A DNA stretch of 64,000 bases from Ciborinia camelliae (GCA_025890175.1 JANPYM010000011.1:85669-149668), one strand, 5' to 3'. Shown: positions 22,119 to 33,129, counted from the stretch's first letter. The notes: generated by a model not told the origin, from the sequence alone. A program made the numbers and translations.

Positions 22119-23989
22119 TTATAGAATGAAATGAAATAAACGATTGAAGATGAAGAGCGGCTACCATATACTGCAAGGGAGTAAGGAACTGGAGTGAGTC
22201 CCAAAACAAGGTAGGGTAGAGAAATAAGAAATAGTATTGCAAGATTATTTAGGTAGTACTAAGATATCTATATTATATCAAAATCCAAACCCAAATTTAT
22301 ATATATATATACAACTTAACTGATTTAATAAAACTAAGCCATCAGTCACTCACTCGGCTCATTGCCTACCTAGTCACTCCACTCCACTCAATCCCTCCTA
22401 GCCTCCTAGCCCATCACCTCCACCATCACCTCCACCATCCCCATCTAACAAACCCCCCCTCTCTCACCTCTCTCACCTCCATCTCCACCACCCAAACCTT
22501 CTCTTTTTAACCTTCACCTCCATCACTCTATCACTTCAGGTTGGGTTCCGAGGTCGAGTTTCCCATAGTGCGAATCGCATTATTATATTCTGGATTCTTC
22601 ATCACACTAGCTATTCCAATTCCAATTCCAATTTAAATTCCAATTCGATTCCAAATTCAAATTCTAATTCCAAAAGCTCGTCTGCTAATGCAAACTATCA
22701 AACCATCAAACCATCAAACCATGAAATTGAACATCCCTAAATCCATTCACTCCCGTCATCTTCACCATCATGACCGAACAAACAAAAAAAAGCTAAGATA
22801 AGGCAAGGTAAGACAAGCTAGGTATTGCTCCAGAAATCGAGAAATCCAAACATCCCGTCTCATTAATTTCCATAGAAATTCCAATCTAATCTAATCTAAT
22901 CTAGTCTAGCCAACAAATCCGCATCCGCATCAGCATTAGCATTAGCATCCTCGAATACTTATACAATAGGTAGGTATATATCCTTATTTACCGAGTGTGT
23001 AATAAGTAAAATAAAATAAAGTAAGCCACTGCACTGACAGATGACCTTAAAGAAAGAGGCTCATAACAATCACAAGAAGAACAAGGATAAGAATCAAGGT
23101 TAAGAAAAATGAGTAATATCGATACGGCTAAATACATTGAGTTCAATATATCACGTTCAACTTCCAACTTCCAACTTTGAAAATAATATTTTTTATTACT
23201 CATACAGGGAGAGAGGGGGAGTTTACCAGTTTTACTTACCTACTTGTATACTTTCTTACCAAAACTACATTTAAAATATTGTTCTTGAGTAAACACGATA
23301 GGAAACCGCAGAAATACCTGAACGTAACCGGAAATTAACAGCATCGATCCTTTCAAACTCTACAAATAATATCGCATCACCTCTCTCAATAGCAACCCTA
23401 AACACGAAATCTCCAGTACATTACAGAATACCATATCAAGATATCCCGAAGTACATGCCATGTCGACAAATGATCCGCAGCAAAAACTTCAAGTCCCGTG
23501 ATACCTCGCCTATATATCGAGAGACCGATACAAGGTAGGTAGGCACCTACCTAGTAGTTAGAACACTTCTAGAAGCGATGCGATATCACCGCTAGAAAGA
23601 TACCTACTACTAGGTGTCTATGTAATTGGGTATTAGGTACCGAATCCGAACAATAATCACTCCCGGTCCCAGAGTCGGAAATATCAGGTGACTGAACCTC
23701 GGGAACTTCGGGTGATAAAGTTTCCTACTACCACTTTAGTATCCTACTAGTAGGTATACTACCGCGTTACTAGGGAGTTAGTACGACACACGTGATTTAG
23801 CCATGAATAAAACCACGGCTGGAAATGTGCCATTTTAAACCCAACCCAACCCATCGCATCCCATCCCATCCCAATATCTAAAGTTTCTTCACATCACAAT
23901 CGAAACAAACGCAGCCGCAGCCGCAGAATCAAATCAAACTCAACCGCAGAATCAACCCAAACCAAACCAAACCACGACCAAAAGGAACG
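22119..23989. other. Intergenic region with many simple repeats
   Basis: About 1.9 kb with no supported gene. It contains ATTCCA tandems (about 22613-22640), CAAACCAT (about 22697-22725), AATCT (about 22882-22904), GCATTA/GCATCC runs (about 22920-22950), and GGTA/TACC clusters (about 22966-22976, 23536-23560, 23600). The last few hundred bases are the likely promoter of the small gene at 23990. Confidence 0.5.
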
Positions 23990-24373
23990 ATGCCGGAAGC
24001 ATTAGAAGTCCAACCGACCTTGAAAGAGATGGATTTTTCGCAACTCTATGATCTCCTGCACAAGGAAATCTACAACTATCACAAAAGAAGCGATGGACCG
24101 ACGTCATCCGAGAAGCCCCGGAAGATGCACCGCGAGGACACCTACCGATATGTCGTTCGAGCCGTGACGAACGATGGGGAATTCTGCATCGATGTGCCCA
24201 AGATCATGTGGTGCGAGAGGGTAAAGGCGTACAAGATGATGACCCGAGAGCCTGCCATGGCACTGCGACGTGTTCTGGACGAAATATGTTTGGCGTGGTG
24301 TGTGGCACGGATGAATCGTGGAAAGATATTTGATGTGTATCTGATGAATGCGCGAAGAGGGCGGAACTTGTAA
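23990..24373 (+). CDS. Small unknown protein (127 aa), paralogue-like to the next gene
   Basis: A single-exon frame starting MPEALEVQPTLKEMDFSQLYDLLHKEI. No signal peptide, membrane segment or known domain is visible. The order FCID..K.MW...VKAY, then LRRVLDEICLAWCVARMNRGKIF, parallels LCID..KVSW...AKLF and LRDILMILSWAARTHKEAREI in the gene at 24637, with similar spacing, so the two look like diverged tandem duplicates. Both are on the plus strand, about 260 bases apart. Function unknown; Arg- and Cys-rich C-terminal half. It may be a lineage-specific gene. Confidence 0.55.
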   Translation: MPEALEVQPTLKEMDFSQLYDLLHKEIYNYHKRSDGPTSSEKPRKMHREDTYRYVVRAVTNDGEFCIDVPKIMWCERVKAYKMMTREPAMALRRVLDEICLAWCVARMNRGKIFDVYLMNARRGRNL

Positions 24374-24636
24374 CAGCGTGGGAGAATGGGGAGCGAGGAT
24401 TCCTCATGATGAGGATACGCGACATGTGCTACACGCGAATTGTAATTGTGTTATCACGTTACAAGCCATATACAGTCAGGCATACCTACTTGGGTATGTG
24501 TCATATACAGTCATCAACTGTTTGAGTTAATCCTCTACCCAACAGCGCTCTTCTCTTCTCTTTTCTTCTCAATCGAAAAAAAAACAACAACACCAAAGCA
24601 AGAACGAAACCAACAACCCCAGAAAAAGAAAGAAAC

Positions 24637-25254
24637 ATGGCTCAACAAACAGACCCATCCTCCATCGAGAACTTCAATAAATCGCTCGACGCAGAGCTTG
24701 CTGCACAAGAAACACCCCTAGCTAGAGCTTGCCCAGGTTACTTAGAACTACGCAAATTCTTTCAAGGGAGAGAACTCCTAGAGGCTGAGTTACGCAGACT
24801 GGCCTTTGAATATTTCCAATATCTGGATGAAGAAGAACTCCGAAGGGCTTTTTACACAATAAAAAACGGCGGCGTTTACAACATCAAAGGTATTCGAACA
24901 AATTATGGCCCTCAACTCTGCATAGATGGAAACAAAGTATCATGGAGACATGAGGCTAAATTGTTTGAGGGGAGCTATGATGTGGACCACAAGGTACTTC
25001 GAGACATTTTGATGATCTTAAGTTGGGCTGCCCGTACGCATAAAGAGGCTCGTGAAATAAGACCTTGTGTGGAAATTACTAGAGATGGTGATCTATGGAA
25101 AGTCACATCCAATGTTATTATCCCGAAGATGAGTAGCGAGGAAAGCGAACTTTCCGTACATGGGTTAAAGTATACCTCCCACTACACTTTCAAACACAAG
25201 TCGTTTACTGATGATAATAAATGCAGGACTACCCGAGAAGGAGTTAAACGATGA
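24637..25254 (+). CDS. Unknown protein (about 205 aa), tandem relative of the preceding gene
   Basis: The frame starts MAQQTDPSSIENFNKSLDAELAAQ and stops at 25254. The core EAELRRLAFEYFQYLDEEELRRAFYTIKNGGVYNIKG and LCIDGNKVSW...LRDILMILSWAARTHKEAREI looks like a folded helical/strand protein, but I do not recognise the family. A possible intron at 25170-25226 (GTATAC...TACTGAT...GCAG) would remove 19 residues and keep the frame. In another frame the sequence after this acceptor encodes LPEKELNDEHVCLLEKGYMRH and continues to about 25374, so a differently spliced C-terminus is possible. That tail overlaps the first unit of the triple repeat that follows. No membrane segments. Confidence 0.6.
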   Translation: MAQQTDPSSIENFNKSLDAELAAQETPLARACPGYLELRKFFQGRELLEAELRRLAFEYFQYLDEEELRRAFYTIKNGGVYNIKGIRTNYGPQLCIDGNKVSWRHEAKLFEGSYDVDHKVLRDILMILSWAARTHKEAREIRPCVEITRDGDLWKVTSNVIIPKMSSEESELSVHGLKYTSHYTFKHKSFTDDNKCRTTREGVKR

Positions 25255-25262
25255 ACATGTAT

Positions 25263-25634
25263 GTCTTTTGGAAAAAGGGTACATGCGGCATGTCGAAGCG
25301 TATGGACGGATGACCGGAGGCGTATTTAAAAGGATTCTATGCCAATATTGCTTGCGACCAGGCCGAGTTTTGTGATCGATGTTTTTGGAGGAAAAGGGTA
25401 TTTCTGCCAGGTCGAAGCGTATGAATGGATAATTGGAGGGGTGGATAATTGGAGGCGTATTTAAACAGGACTTTTTTACTGGACATGTTGCGTGCGACGA
25501 GGTCGAGTTTCCTTATCGATGTTTTTGGAGGAAAAGGGTATTTGTGCCAGGTCGAAGCGTTGAACGGATAAACAGAGGCGTATGTAAAAGGATTGCATGG
25601 CCATATTGTGTGCGAGTAGGCCCACCTAGTTTCG
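25263..25634. repeat. Diverged direct repeat, three units of about 115-140 bases
   Basis: Units of about 25263-25380, 25381-25520 and 25521-25634 share GTTTTTGGAGGAAAAGGGTA, CAGGTCGAAGCGT, GGAGGCGTATTTAAA and TGCGACGAGGTCGAGTTT in the same order. Unit 2 carries an internal duplication of GGATAATTGGAGG. In one frame each unit begins with a similar peptide (EKGYMRHVEAYGRMTGGVFK; GKGYFCQVEAYEWIIGGV; GKGYLCQVEALNG then stop), so the units look like decayed copies of a coding exon. Confidence 0.8.
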
Positions 25635-26339
25635 ATATCGAAGTATCGAAATTTGAGGTCATCTCCAAGGACCAAGTTTGAGGAGGAAAAGGCAACACCA
25701 CACACGAGGGGAAAAGATATTTGAGGCTTTCTTTCCAATTGTAGCTGCGTGCGTTGCGTTTGTCGTTGGGAGCGACGACTAAGATAACCATACCATAAAA
25801 CACAGAGCAAAAAAAAATTAACGTTGCGTTTCTGAAATGATATCTTGGCGATGGGAGAAATGGATTGTGAAGTGAGATAGAGTGAGATTGTTGAATTTCC
25901 TTTGCCTTTGGCGTGAAACGAAGATTTCCGCGCACGGTCCAGGATAGGAAACCATCTGCTGAGATTGATTTATGTGATTTTCGTCCTATGTTGGCGGTCG
26001 AATCCGTAGTATGTATGTAGCCCGATAGTCCAGAAAATGACTCGGGTGACTTTTCGGATCCGTCGCCGGGGGTGGAGAGGAGAGGAGAGGCAATGCGCGC
26101 TCCTTCCCCGAAGGCTCAAGCTGTTTGATACTATCTACCTGGTATGTATGAGTAGAATTCGTTTCGGCGTCATCTATATTCCCAGAATAAATCAATCTGC
26201 TGATTAAAAAGAACAATCTTGATCTCTGTCTCAATCTCGCAGTCACGTGAATCTGCGACAGCCCAAGGATGCCTCACGCGTAAAGAGACATCTCCATTCC
26301 ACCTCATAAAAACAACCGCAACACCAACACAACAAAAAA
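25635..26339. other. Intergenic region upstream of the first CHORD-like gene
   Basis: About 700 bases without a supported gene. A further GTTTGAGGAGGAAAAGG near 25676-25692 may be a remnant of a fourth repeat unit. The 3' part ends in an A/C-rich leader directly before the ATG at 26340. Confidence 0.45.
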
Positions 26340-27000
26340 ATGGCCCACCAAAGAATCGAAGCTATGTTGAACGACATGGAGGCACCCAAACTTCGAGAGC
26401 TTTTAAAGACGTTATGTCAGCGTGGAAAGTTTGCAGTCGAGGACGCGATGGGAAAAATTGAGGTTGATGGGCGGAATATCGTCATTGGGAATGAATTTGT
26501 CGATCTGACGCGAAGTGATGATGGTGATGAAAGCGATGAGGAAAAAGATAGTGAAGAGGATGAGGAGGAGGAAGAAGAAGAAGAAGAGGATGAGGATGAC
26601 GTGCCGGCATTATCAAAACAACAAATCCGGCAATTGATCTCATCCAAAAAGAGAAATTTCAACATATTCGAGTGTGAGAATTGCAAAGAGGACTTTGATA
26701 TCGAGAACAATACGAAAGTCGATTGTTGGTATCATCCAGGTACGTATTTTGATTTCCTCCCTTTGATGATGGGGGTTAATCGTTGAAATTGTAGGAGAGA
26801 AGGAGGTGGATGATGAATCCCGTATTTGGGCTGATCATGATTATCGTGTGCATGGGGAACCCGATAGGCATGAAAATGATCCGACCTTTGCTGATGGGTT
26901 TGAATGGACTTGTTGTGAGAATTCGGGGGATGCAAAGGGTTGTAAAAATACGAGACATAAAGTGATGGAAGAAGGAAGTAGGAAGAGACCCAGATACTGA
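26340..27000 (+). CDS. CHORD-like Cys/His zinc-binding protein, paralogue 1
   Basis: Model: exon 1 26340-26739, intron 26740-26794 (GTACGT...TTGTAG), exon 2 26795-27000; about 201 aa. It has an N-terminal helix (MEAPKLRELLKTLCQRGKF), a long Asp/Glu-rich tract, a basic helix (QQIRQLISSKKRNF), then a Cys/His region: CENCKEDFDIENN...C.YHPG, an acidic IWADHDYRVHGE segment, and FEWTCCENSG...GCKNTRH. The order C-x2-C ... C-x-H-P-G ... W-x-C-C ... G-C ... H closely follows CHORD zinc-binding modules (C/H ligands, HPG, WxCC), though spacing differs. In CHORD proteins this binds zinc and partners such as Hsp90 or Sgt1; for this fungal form the role is unknown. The intron falls exactly in the HPG glycine codon, as in paralogue 2. 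Confidence 0.75.
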
Positions 27001-27512
27001 GATTTGGTGGTATGTTTTGATGGTTTTAGTGGTGGTAATGGCAGTTTCCTTGTCGATGACCGAGATTTGGTAGACGAATCCAAGTGCTGTTGTTGTGATG
27101 AGACCAAGAAGATAGATGAGACGAGAGCAATTCCAAAAGACGTCTGGTTATCAGTCCTAATGAATCGTCAGGTGATCTCCTTTTCCACTCACCAGAAAGT
27201 AGAAAGCAAAGGCCCCAGCCAAGGTATAACCAAACAAAATTGTTTCCACAAATCTATCAAAAGTGTCTTCCAATTCACCACGGCATTATTCTACCTTGCT
27301 TGATCCTGATTTGTCTCCTGGCTATACATCGGACAAAAAGGTTTCCAAGAGGCCAATGAAATATCCTCAATTCACTCACTATACAGCCAGTAGCAACTGA
27401 GCAGGCTGTGCTGTCCAATCAAATCGCCAGGGTTAGAATACCTGCCTTGAGCTCTTCTTGTAAAAAGTTTCTCTCTTCTTACCTACGGTTTTTTTTTACA
27501 CAGACAACCAAA
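27001..27512. other. Intergenic region between the two CHORD-like paralogues
   Basis: About 510 bases holding the 3' flank of paralogue 1 and the promoter of paralogue 2. A 99-residue frame starting in it with a non-ATG codon shows no family features. The last 40 bases include a poly-T tract and a leader ending ACCAAAATGG. Confidence 0.45.
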
Positions 27513-28240
27513 ATGGTCGACTCCAGATTACTTGAAGAATTCGAGAAGATGGAAGCTCCACAACTCCGACACCTTCTCAGTCTGGTTTGCGACAATAAAA
27601 GCTTCTCCCTGAAGCATCGTTGTGGGAAGCTTACTGTCACAGCAGAGAAAGTATGCGTTACTGTTGCTGGTTTTCATGACTGGAAGACTGGATTCTCCAA
27701 TTTCGAAGATTGCGAGAATTATAAGGAAGGAGATGAGACTGAAGAGGAAGTTGAAGATGTGCCAAGCAAATCCAAGATCGAAATCGAAAAGCTGGTTAAA
27801 TCGAACAAGAGAAAATTCCCCGACTCCGATCCCACCATGTTTCACTGCGAACGTTGTTATATGGACTTTGATATCTTCAACAACCCATCCAATGATTGTC
27901 TCTGGCATCCAGGTACGTTTTAGATATCCTGGTTCACGTCATATAACTGACAATTCCAGGCACAAGAACGACAGATCTCACGGATATCATCTGGGCTGAT
28001 CATGATGTGAAGAAGGATGGAGCAATCGAAGATCTTATTGATCACCCGGATTTTGAGGATCGTTGGGTCTGGTCGTGCTGTGGAGAGCTTGGAAGTGATT
28101 GGGGATGTAAATGTACAAGACATACGGTGGGAGAGGAATTCGAAGAGATCGAGGATTCATCTGAAGACTTACCTGAAGATTCATCAAACTCTGAATCGGA
28201 AGAGGTCGAAGAGCCGGCTCCCAAGAGGGTTAAATGTTGA
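27513..28240 (+). CDS. CHORD-like Cys/His zinc-binding protein, paralogue 2
   Basis: Model: exon 1 27513-27912, intron 27913-27959 (GTACGT...TTCCAG), exon 2 27960-28240; about 226 aa. The start is the ATG of MVDSRLLEEFEKMEAPQLRHLL. Exon 1 is 400 bases, the same as in paralogue 1, and the intron splits the same HPG glycine codon. Shared blocks are MEAPxLRxLL, a basic K(S/T)NKRKF helix, HCERCYMDFDIFNN...C.WHPG, IWADHD, WVWSCCGELGSDWGCKCTRH and an acidic tail ending in a basic PKRVKC. The two proteins clearly arose by tandem duplication. The ligands Cys, Cys, Cys, His, Cys-Cys, Cys, His are all preserved, which argues for a folded zinc module under selection. Function unknown. Confidence 0.78.
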
Positions 28241-29060
28241 TTGCAATAGTGGTGTACTAGGAACATGACGGTGTATGATGGAGAGAAGGTTGGTTTATGA
28301 TGATGATGATAATGATGATAATGTTGGGAAAATGAGGTCCTCTTAGGATAGATAGATGAAATATCAATGTCATTGTACTGGATTACATCCATCTGGGCCA
28401 ATGGATTTCTTTTTGAATGGATAAATCATCGATCTTGTACTGATTATTACACTTGAGGGTTTATGATGAGAATTCAACGAGGTTGTGTCCCAATGAGGTG
28501 AGTAGGTAATCAAATACTAATAATTAAGGTATTGATGCATTATCTTCAATGTCCGGTTGTCTTGTCTGCTCTTGTCTGGTCTTGTCTTTTACCTTTTAAT
28601 GCGGGGTTAACATGGGTTAAGGTTACTAGGATTGTTGATTTAATGCAGTGTAACCTTTATTGATGATGAAACAGACCACAACCTTACCACAGACCACCAC
28701 AGACCATCGCAGACCGCAGATTTCAATAAAATACAAACAATTGACATCAACCTGTACCTAGTAATCATTCATCGTGAAGGTATGTTCATTTATTATTTAT
28801 TATTTAATATTTAATATTTAATATTTTAATATTTAATATTTAATCCTTCGAATTCCCCTCTGCGATGCGATGCGATGCGATGTTGTGATATCAAAGGAAA
28901 TTGATTCTTATGGTGCTTGTAAAACTTCCCTTCCTTTCCCTCAAACGAAATTTATTTCTGTAAATGCAAAATCTTAAACTTCACCCTACCTTACTCGGTA
29001 ACCTTCACCTTAACAACACCATCACACTACTGGCAGTCGGCGATCACGTTGGATCTCAAC
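28241..29060. other. Intergenic region upstream of the AT-hook gene
   Basis: About 800 bases without a gene. It includes (GAT)n near 28300-28325, a TATTTAATATTTAAT repeat at about 28792-28845, GCGAT tandems near 28863-28880, and short CTTGTCT and ACAGACCAC repeats near 28560-28590 and 28672-28715. Confidence 0.45.
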
Positions 29061-32000
29061 ATGGACGACGGGAGGAATCAAGATACCTTTTCCATTGCTA
29101 AATTTGATCTCAAACAACGAATTGCGGAAGCAAAAATCAGAGCAGCCGAGAAAAGAGCTGCTGAAATTGCGGCAAGACGAGCAAAACAACAAGTCACCAC
29201 CACCACCACACCATCTCCGACACCATTTCCTACATCTCCTTTCATCATCAAAATTTTTACCCCATCCATTTCCAGTCATGCACCAGAATCAACTCCTCTT
29301 CTTCGCTCACCGACCACGAGAAATGAACGCGTGGAGCGGGCCAATTCACTCGAGGCATTATCAAAGAAGATTGATAGTGCGGGGAACTTTCAGCTTCAAG
29401 AATTAATCACAAAAATGATATTGAAATGCCCAGGAGCAAAAGAAGTTGCGGAATCCTTTTTCTTATTGAATGATGTTCAAAGCGACAATGAAGAATTCGA
29501 TGAGAGGGAGAAAAGCCATGAAGCAAGTCGTAGCGATGGGCATGGGGAGAAGCAAAATGTTCATCACGTGACATTCCCTCAATCCCCTTCGGGAAGCACC
29601 ACACCGAAAGGGGGTAGGATTCAATCGCATGCATTTGGAACTCAACGAGGGTGCCAAGCTTGTTTTCAGGTATCAGATCAGCGGGTTGGTGAAATGATCA
29701 GAAGAGAAGAAGATGTTCCTTCAGCTTTACACCCAACCACTCGTCCGGAGTCCAGCTCAATGCTCCACAGCAATGAGATACTTGAGCAGCAGTATCCCCC
29801 GCAAGAGAACAATCAGTCAAACCTCATGGAAATAGAAGACCTGATTACTGGCCAAGCCTCAGTCAATGATGTCAGGAATCTACGAAAGGACAACACAGCA
29901 ACCGTTCCCCAAGAGTCAGAAACATCAACATTACCATTGAGGAATACCCGGGAAGGATTCGACCCTCCAATTATCGAAGCATCAATAGCAAACATATCTG
30001 GCCCAGAGATTTCGACCGGACTTGATATGCTCCTCAGTGACATAACAATATCTTGTGAAACAAGCAACCATGATTCTTCCTCCTGTCCACTCCCGCAGAT
30101 TGCAAGTCCCAGGGTAAACGAGAACGCGGCTACTCTCTCGAGTTTCAATATACCTACTGGCGATATGTCAAAATTGGCGAATGAAATTTCAGCCAAATAT
30201 ATCGCTTTAGCCCGCGTCTCTGGCCCTGCCAACTTTCCTTATGATCAACATGGAAGCATGAGATCTGGACCTTCACCCAATAATCTTACGAATGAATTTT
30301 CTTTTGAAGCATTTAACAGTCTCATTGATAGTGTTCGGGAAAATATCGAAATCATGCAGAGAACCAACAAAGCTAATACGGTACACGAAAACGGGATGAC
30401 TTTAGTATCCGGGAAAGATTCTACCGATTTAACCAGTCCTATTTCTACGGAAGTAAACAGCGGGGGATTGTCAAGAGACTCAATCCTCGGAGATGGTACA
30501 AATCATGTCGTCCAAGAAGCAATAGACAGCGCAGAGTCTCCAGGCAGCGAGGAGGATGAATATGCTGAACTTGCAAACATAACAAGCAGTCATTATAATT
30601 GCGATAGCTGTCGGAAACCAATTGTCTTACCTGAAGGTTTTGTTGTGACTCCGGAAGATCCGCCGCCCACCACATGTCTCCATTGCACAACTCGAAAAGC
30701 TTCAAGAATCGCTCGTAGAAAATTGGGAGCGAGAGGTCGATCGAATATTAGTACGGAGATACCTACTAGCAGAGCGGATGCCCAATCTCCGTATAATCAA
30801 GTTGGTCATGGTACAAAAAATCCCCAGACTCCAGGCCAAACTTCAAACAATATTTCAAACATTTTACAGCCACCCTCAAACCAATCTCCGGAACTATTTC
30901 AACAATTGCCCCCGGGGCCTGTTCCAGGGCACCTCGAACAATTTTCAACTCCAATACAAGCTGTAGAAAGAAACTTCGGCGAAGCACCTAAGGATACTGA
31001 ACTTCGCAGAGGACCCAATATCAAAGACGAGAATATTGAAGATACTATTGTTGTTGATATTCCAACATGGCGTAACTCTGAAACCCCACCGTGTTCTGCG
31101 AGTCAACCTCTAGCTGAAAACCAATCACTGCCAAGCTCAAAGAAACGCAAGATAGAGGAGATAGATGGCGAAATAATTTATCCTTTTCCTATAGGCCCGA
31201 AACGAAGACGTGGAAGACCTTTAAAAAATTATTTCGCAATCCTTTCAGATTCTTCACCAATAAGCCCTCGTCAAGTTTCAACGCCAGTCTCAACGCCAGG
31301 TGCAACTTCATTATTAAATCCAAGCTCACAGGGAACCCCTTCTGGTAAGAAAAGGGGTCGTCCATTGGGTAGTAAAAATAGATTTAAGTCAGAAGCACGG
31401 CAGCCAAACAGTTTGGACCGATTGGATCGTCGGGCTGCTCTGAAATCTCAAGAGCTTACAAAAAGTTTATTGAATGCACCGCCAGATTTTATGCCAGATG
31501 TTACCTATTATTCTGGGTCACCAAGTCATAACATGCCTTCTCATTTTGATACTAAGTCTATAGTTCCGGAGTCTCGGGCAACTTCTGATTTGGATTTTTC
31601 ATTGACTACAACGCCAAGTCAACAAGATTCTGGTTCTGAATATATACCACCACGAGAATGGGTAGCTCGACGTGGAAACGATCCAACACCCAAATCAATT
31701 CCAGATGGAGATGGATCATCTTCTTCTCTCGGAAGTATGATGTCAAGTGATTTGGAAATTCAACGACCAGCTCCTGCAATTACTGAGAGAAGAGAAAAAG
31801 AGACTCCGAGGACTCATGACCAAAGTTTTGGTGTAGATCAGCAGCTACGCAAGTCCATAGAGGGACAAGAAAATCAAGTAGCTCCTGAGCCTATATCTCT
31901 AGCAATTGGCGGCAACGAAAAAAACGCTGATGATTGCTTAACGGGATCCTCAGAGGAAAGTAGGAGTGTAATTGAAAGGGGGGTTGAGTCTTACATTGGG

Positions 32001-32654
32001 TCTATGACTAATGAAATTCGAAGAAGCTTTGGTGAGGGAAGCGATTTGAGATTGTCAGATAGTACTAGGAGAGATTCGAATATGGCTGGGGAGTTACAAG
32101 CTAAGGATGGAGATTCAGTAGCGCAGTATTCGACTACGGACCCAGAACAGTCTCGTCGTAGGTACCATCATCTACATTCAATGGAAGTCATTACTAACAG
32201 CATTTAGCTCAGTTATCGGTACCTCCAAACCAAGTTTCCAACGCAGGAACTTCCGAAACTTCTCCAGTGCCTCAGAGATCAACAAGCCTAACCAACACGG
32301 TAAGTTCATTACACCCATTCTTCCTTCTCTTCGTCCCATTCCATTCCATTCCATCACCTCCAATTCATCTCAACCCCGAACAGAATGCACAACCCTCATT
32401 CATCCAATTCCCCTATTCTTACAACCAAATTACAGCCAACCCTCTTTGCAGCTTTCTACACCCATCTCCCTATTCTTCCCGGTCTTCAACTCAGGTACCT
32501 TTTTTCTTACTCGTCAACTCTCCTTCTTCTTCTTCTTCCACCCTTTCCTTTCCTTCCTTCCTTCCTTCCCTTCACTCTTCCACCTCTCCCGCTTTCAAAA
32601 AAAAAAGAAACAGGTACAAAAAACACTAATCCAACAACCTCTCTCTCTCAATAG
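29061..32654 (+). CDS. Large AT-hook / Cys4 nuclear protein, probably four exons
   Basis: Exon 1 29061-32161, then proposed exons 32208-32299, 32384-32494 and 32614-32654; about 1114 aa. The first intron (GTACC...TTACTAAC...TTTAG) has a textbook branch site; the later ones keep the frame but lie in C/T-rich DNA and are less sure. If unspliced, the protein ends at 32207. An N-terminal Ala/Arg/Lys/Glu helix (about 15-45) is followed by a mostly disordered chain. A C-x2-C-x21-C-x2-C cluster (CDSC...CLHC, about 513-542) with basic residues after it resembles a small zinc-binding unit. Two AT-hooks follow: KRRRGRPLKN (about 715) and GKKRGRPLGSKN (about 763). These bind the minor groove of AT-rich DNA, so a chromatin or transcription role is likely. 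I do not recognise the full architecture. Confidence 0.75.
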
Positions 32655-32775
32655 ACCCACCTAAACCCAAACCCAAACCTAAACCCCAACCTCATCCCAA
32701 CCCGTTCGCAACCAAATACTTCCCAATCATTTGATCCATTTGATTCATTTCATTCATTTGATCCCGCAACATTCT

Positions 32776-33129
32776 TCACACGATCGTTTGATCCGGATGC
32801 ATCCCTGCCGTATCCTTTGCCTTCTCCATCTCGGCAATATCGTCGTCGTCGGGGTTCTTCTCAGGCTTCTGCATCGTGTCCTCGGGTTTCGGATACGACG
32901 GTTCCTGATATACCATATTCATGATTTGATTTGATTCGTCACCGTTACTGTTATCGTTACTGTTATCGTGACCCGGAAACTGTGGCTTTTTTCTTCTTCT
33001 TCTGCATATTCCTCGCCTCTTCTCTTTCTCTTTCTCTTTCTCTTGCCCGAATGCTCTTCCTCCTCTTTGTAATATTGAGAGGAGTTCTGATGGGTTTTGC
33101 ATTTGGGGGTGGGGATGGAGATGAGGCAT
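32776..33129 (-). CDS. Possible small charged protein (117 aa), unassigned
   Basis: The frame starts with ATG at 33129 (MPHLHPHPQMQNPSELLSILQ...) and contains RGGRAFG, a Lys/Glu/Arg-rich stretch and an acidic end (PEDTMQKPEKNPDDDDIAEMEKAKDTAGMHPDQTIV). The composition is coherent and not purely repeat-derived at its C-terminus, which favours a real gene. The central part comes from a TCTTTC-type pyrimidine tract on the plus strand, which weakens the case. It converges on the AT-hook gene. No family recognised. Confidence 0.35.
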   Translation of the reverse strand: MPHLHPHPQMQNPSELLSILQRGGRAFGQEKEKEKEKRRGICRRRRKKPQFPGHDNSNDNSNGDESNQIMNMVYQEPSYPKPEDTMQKPEKNPDDDDIAEMEKAKDTAGMHPDQTIV

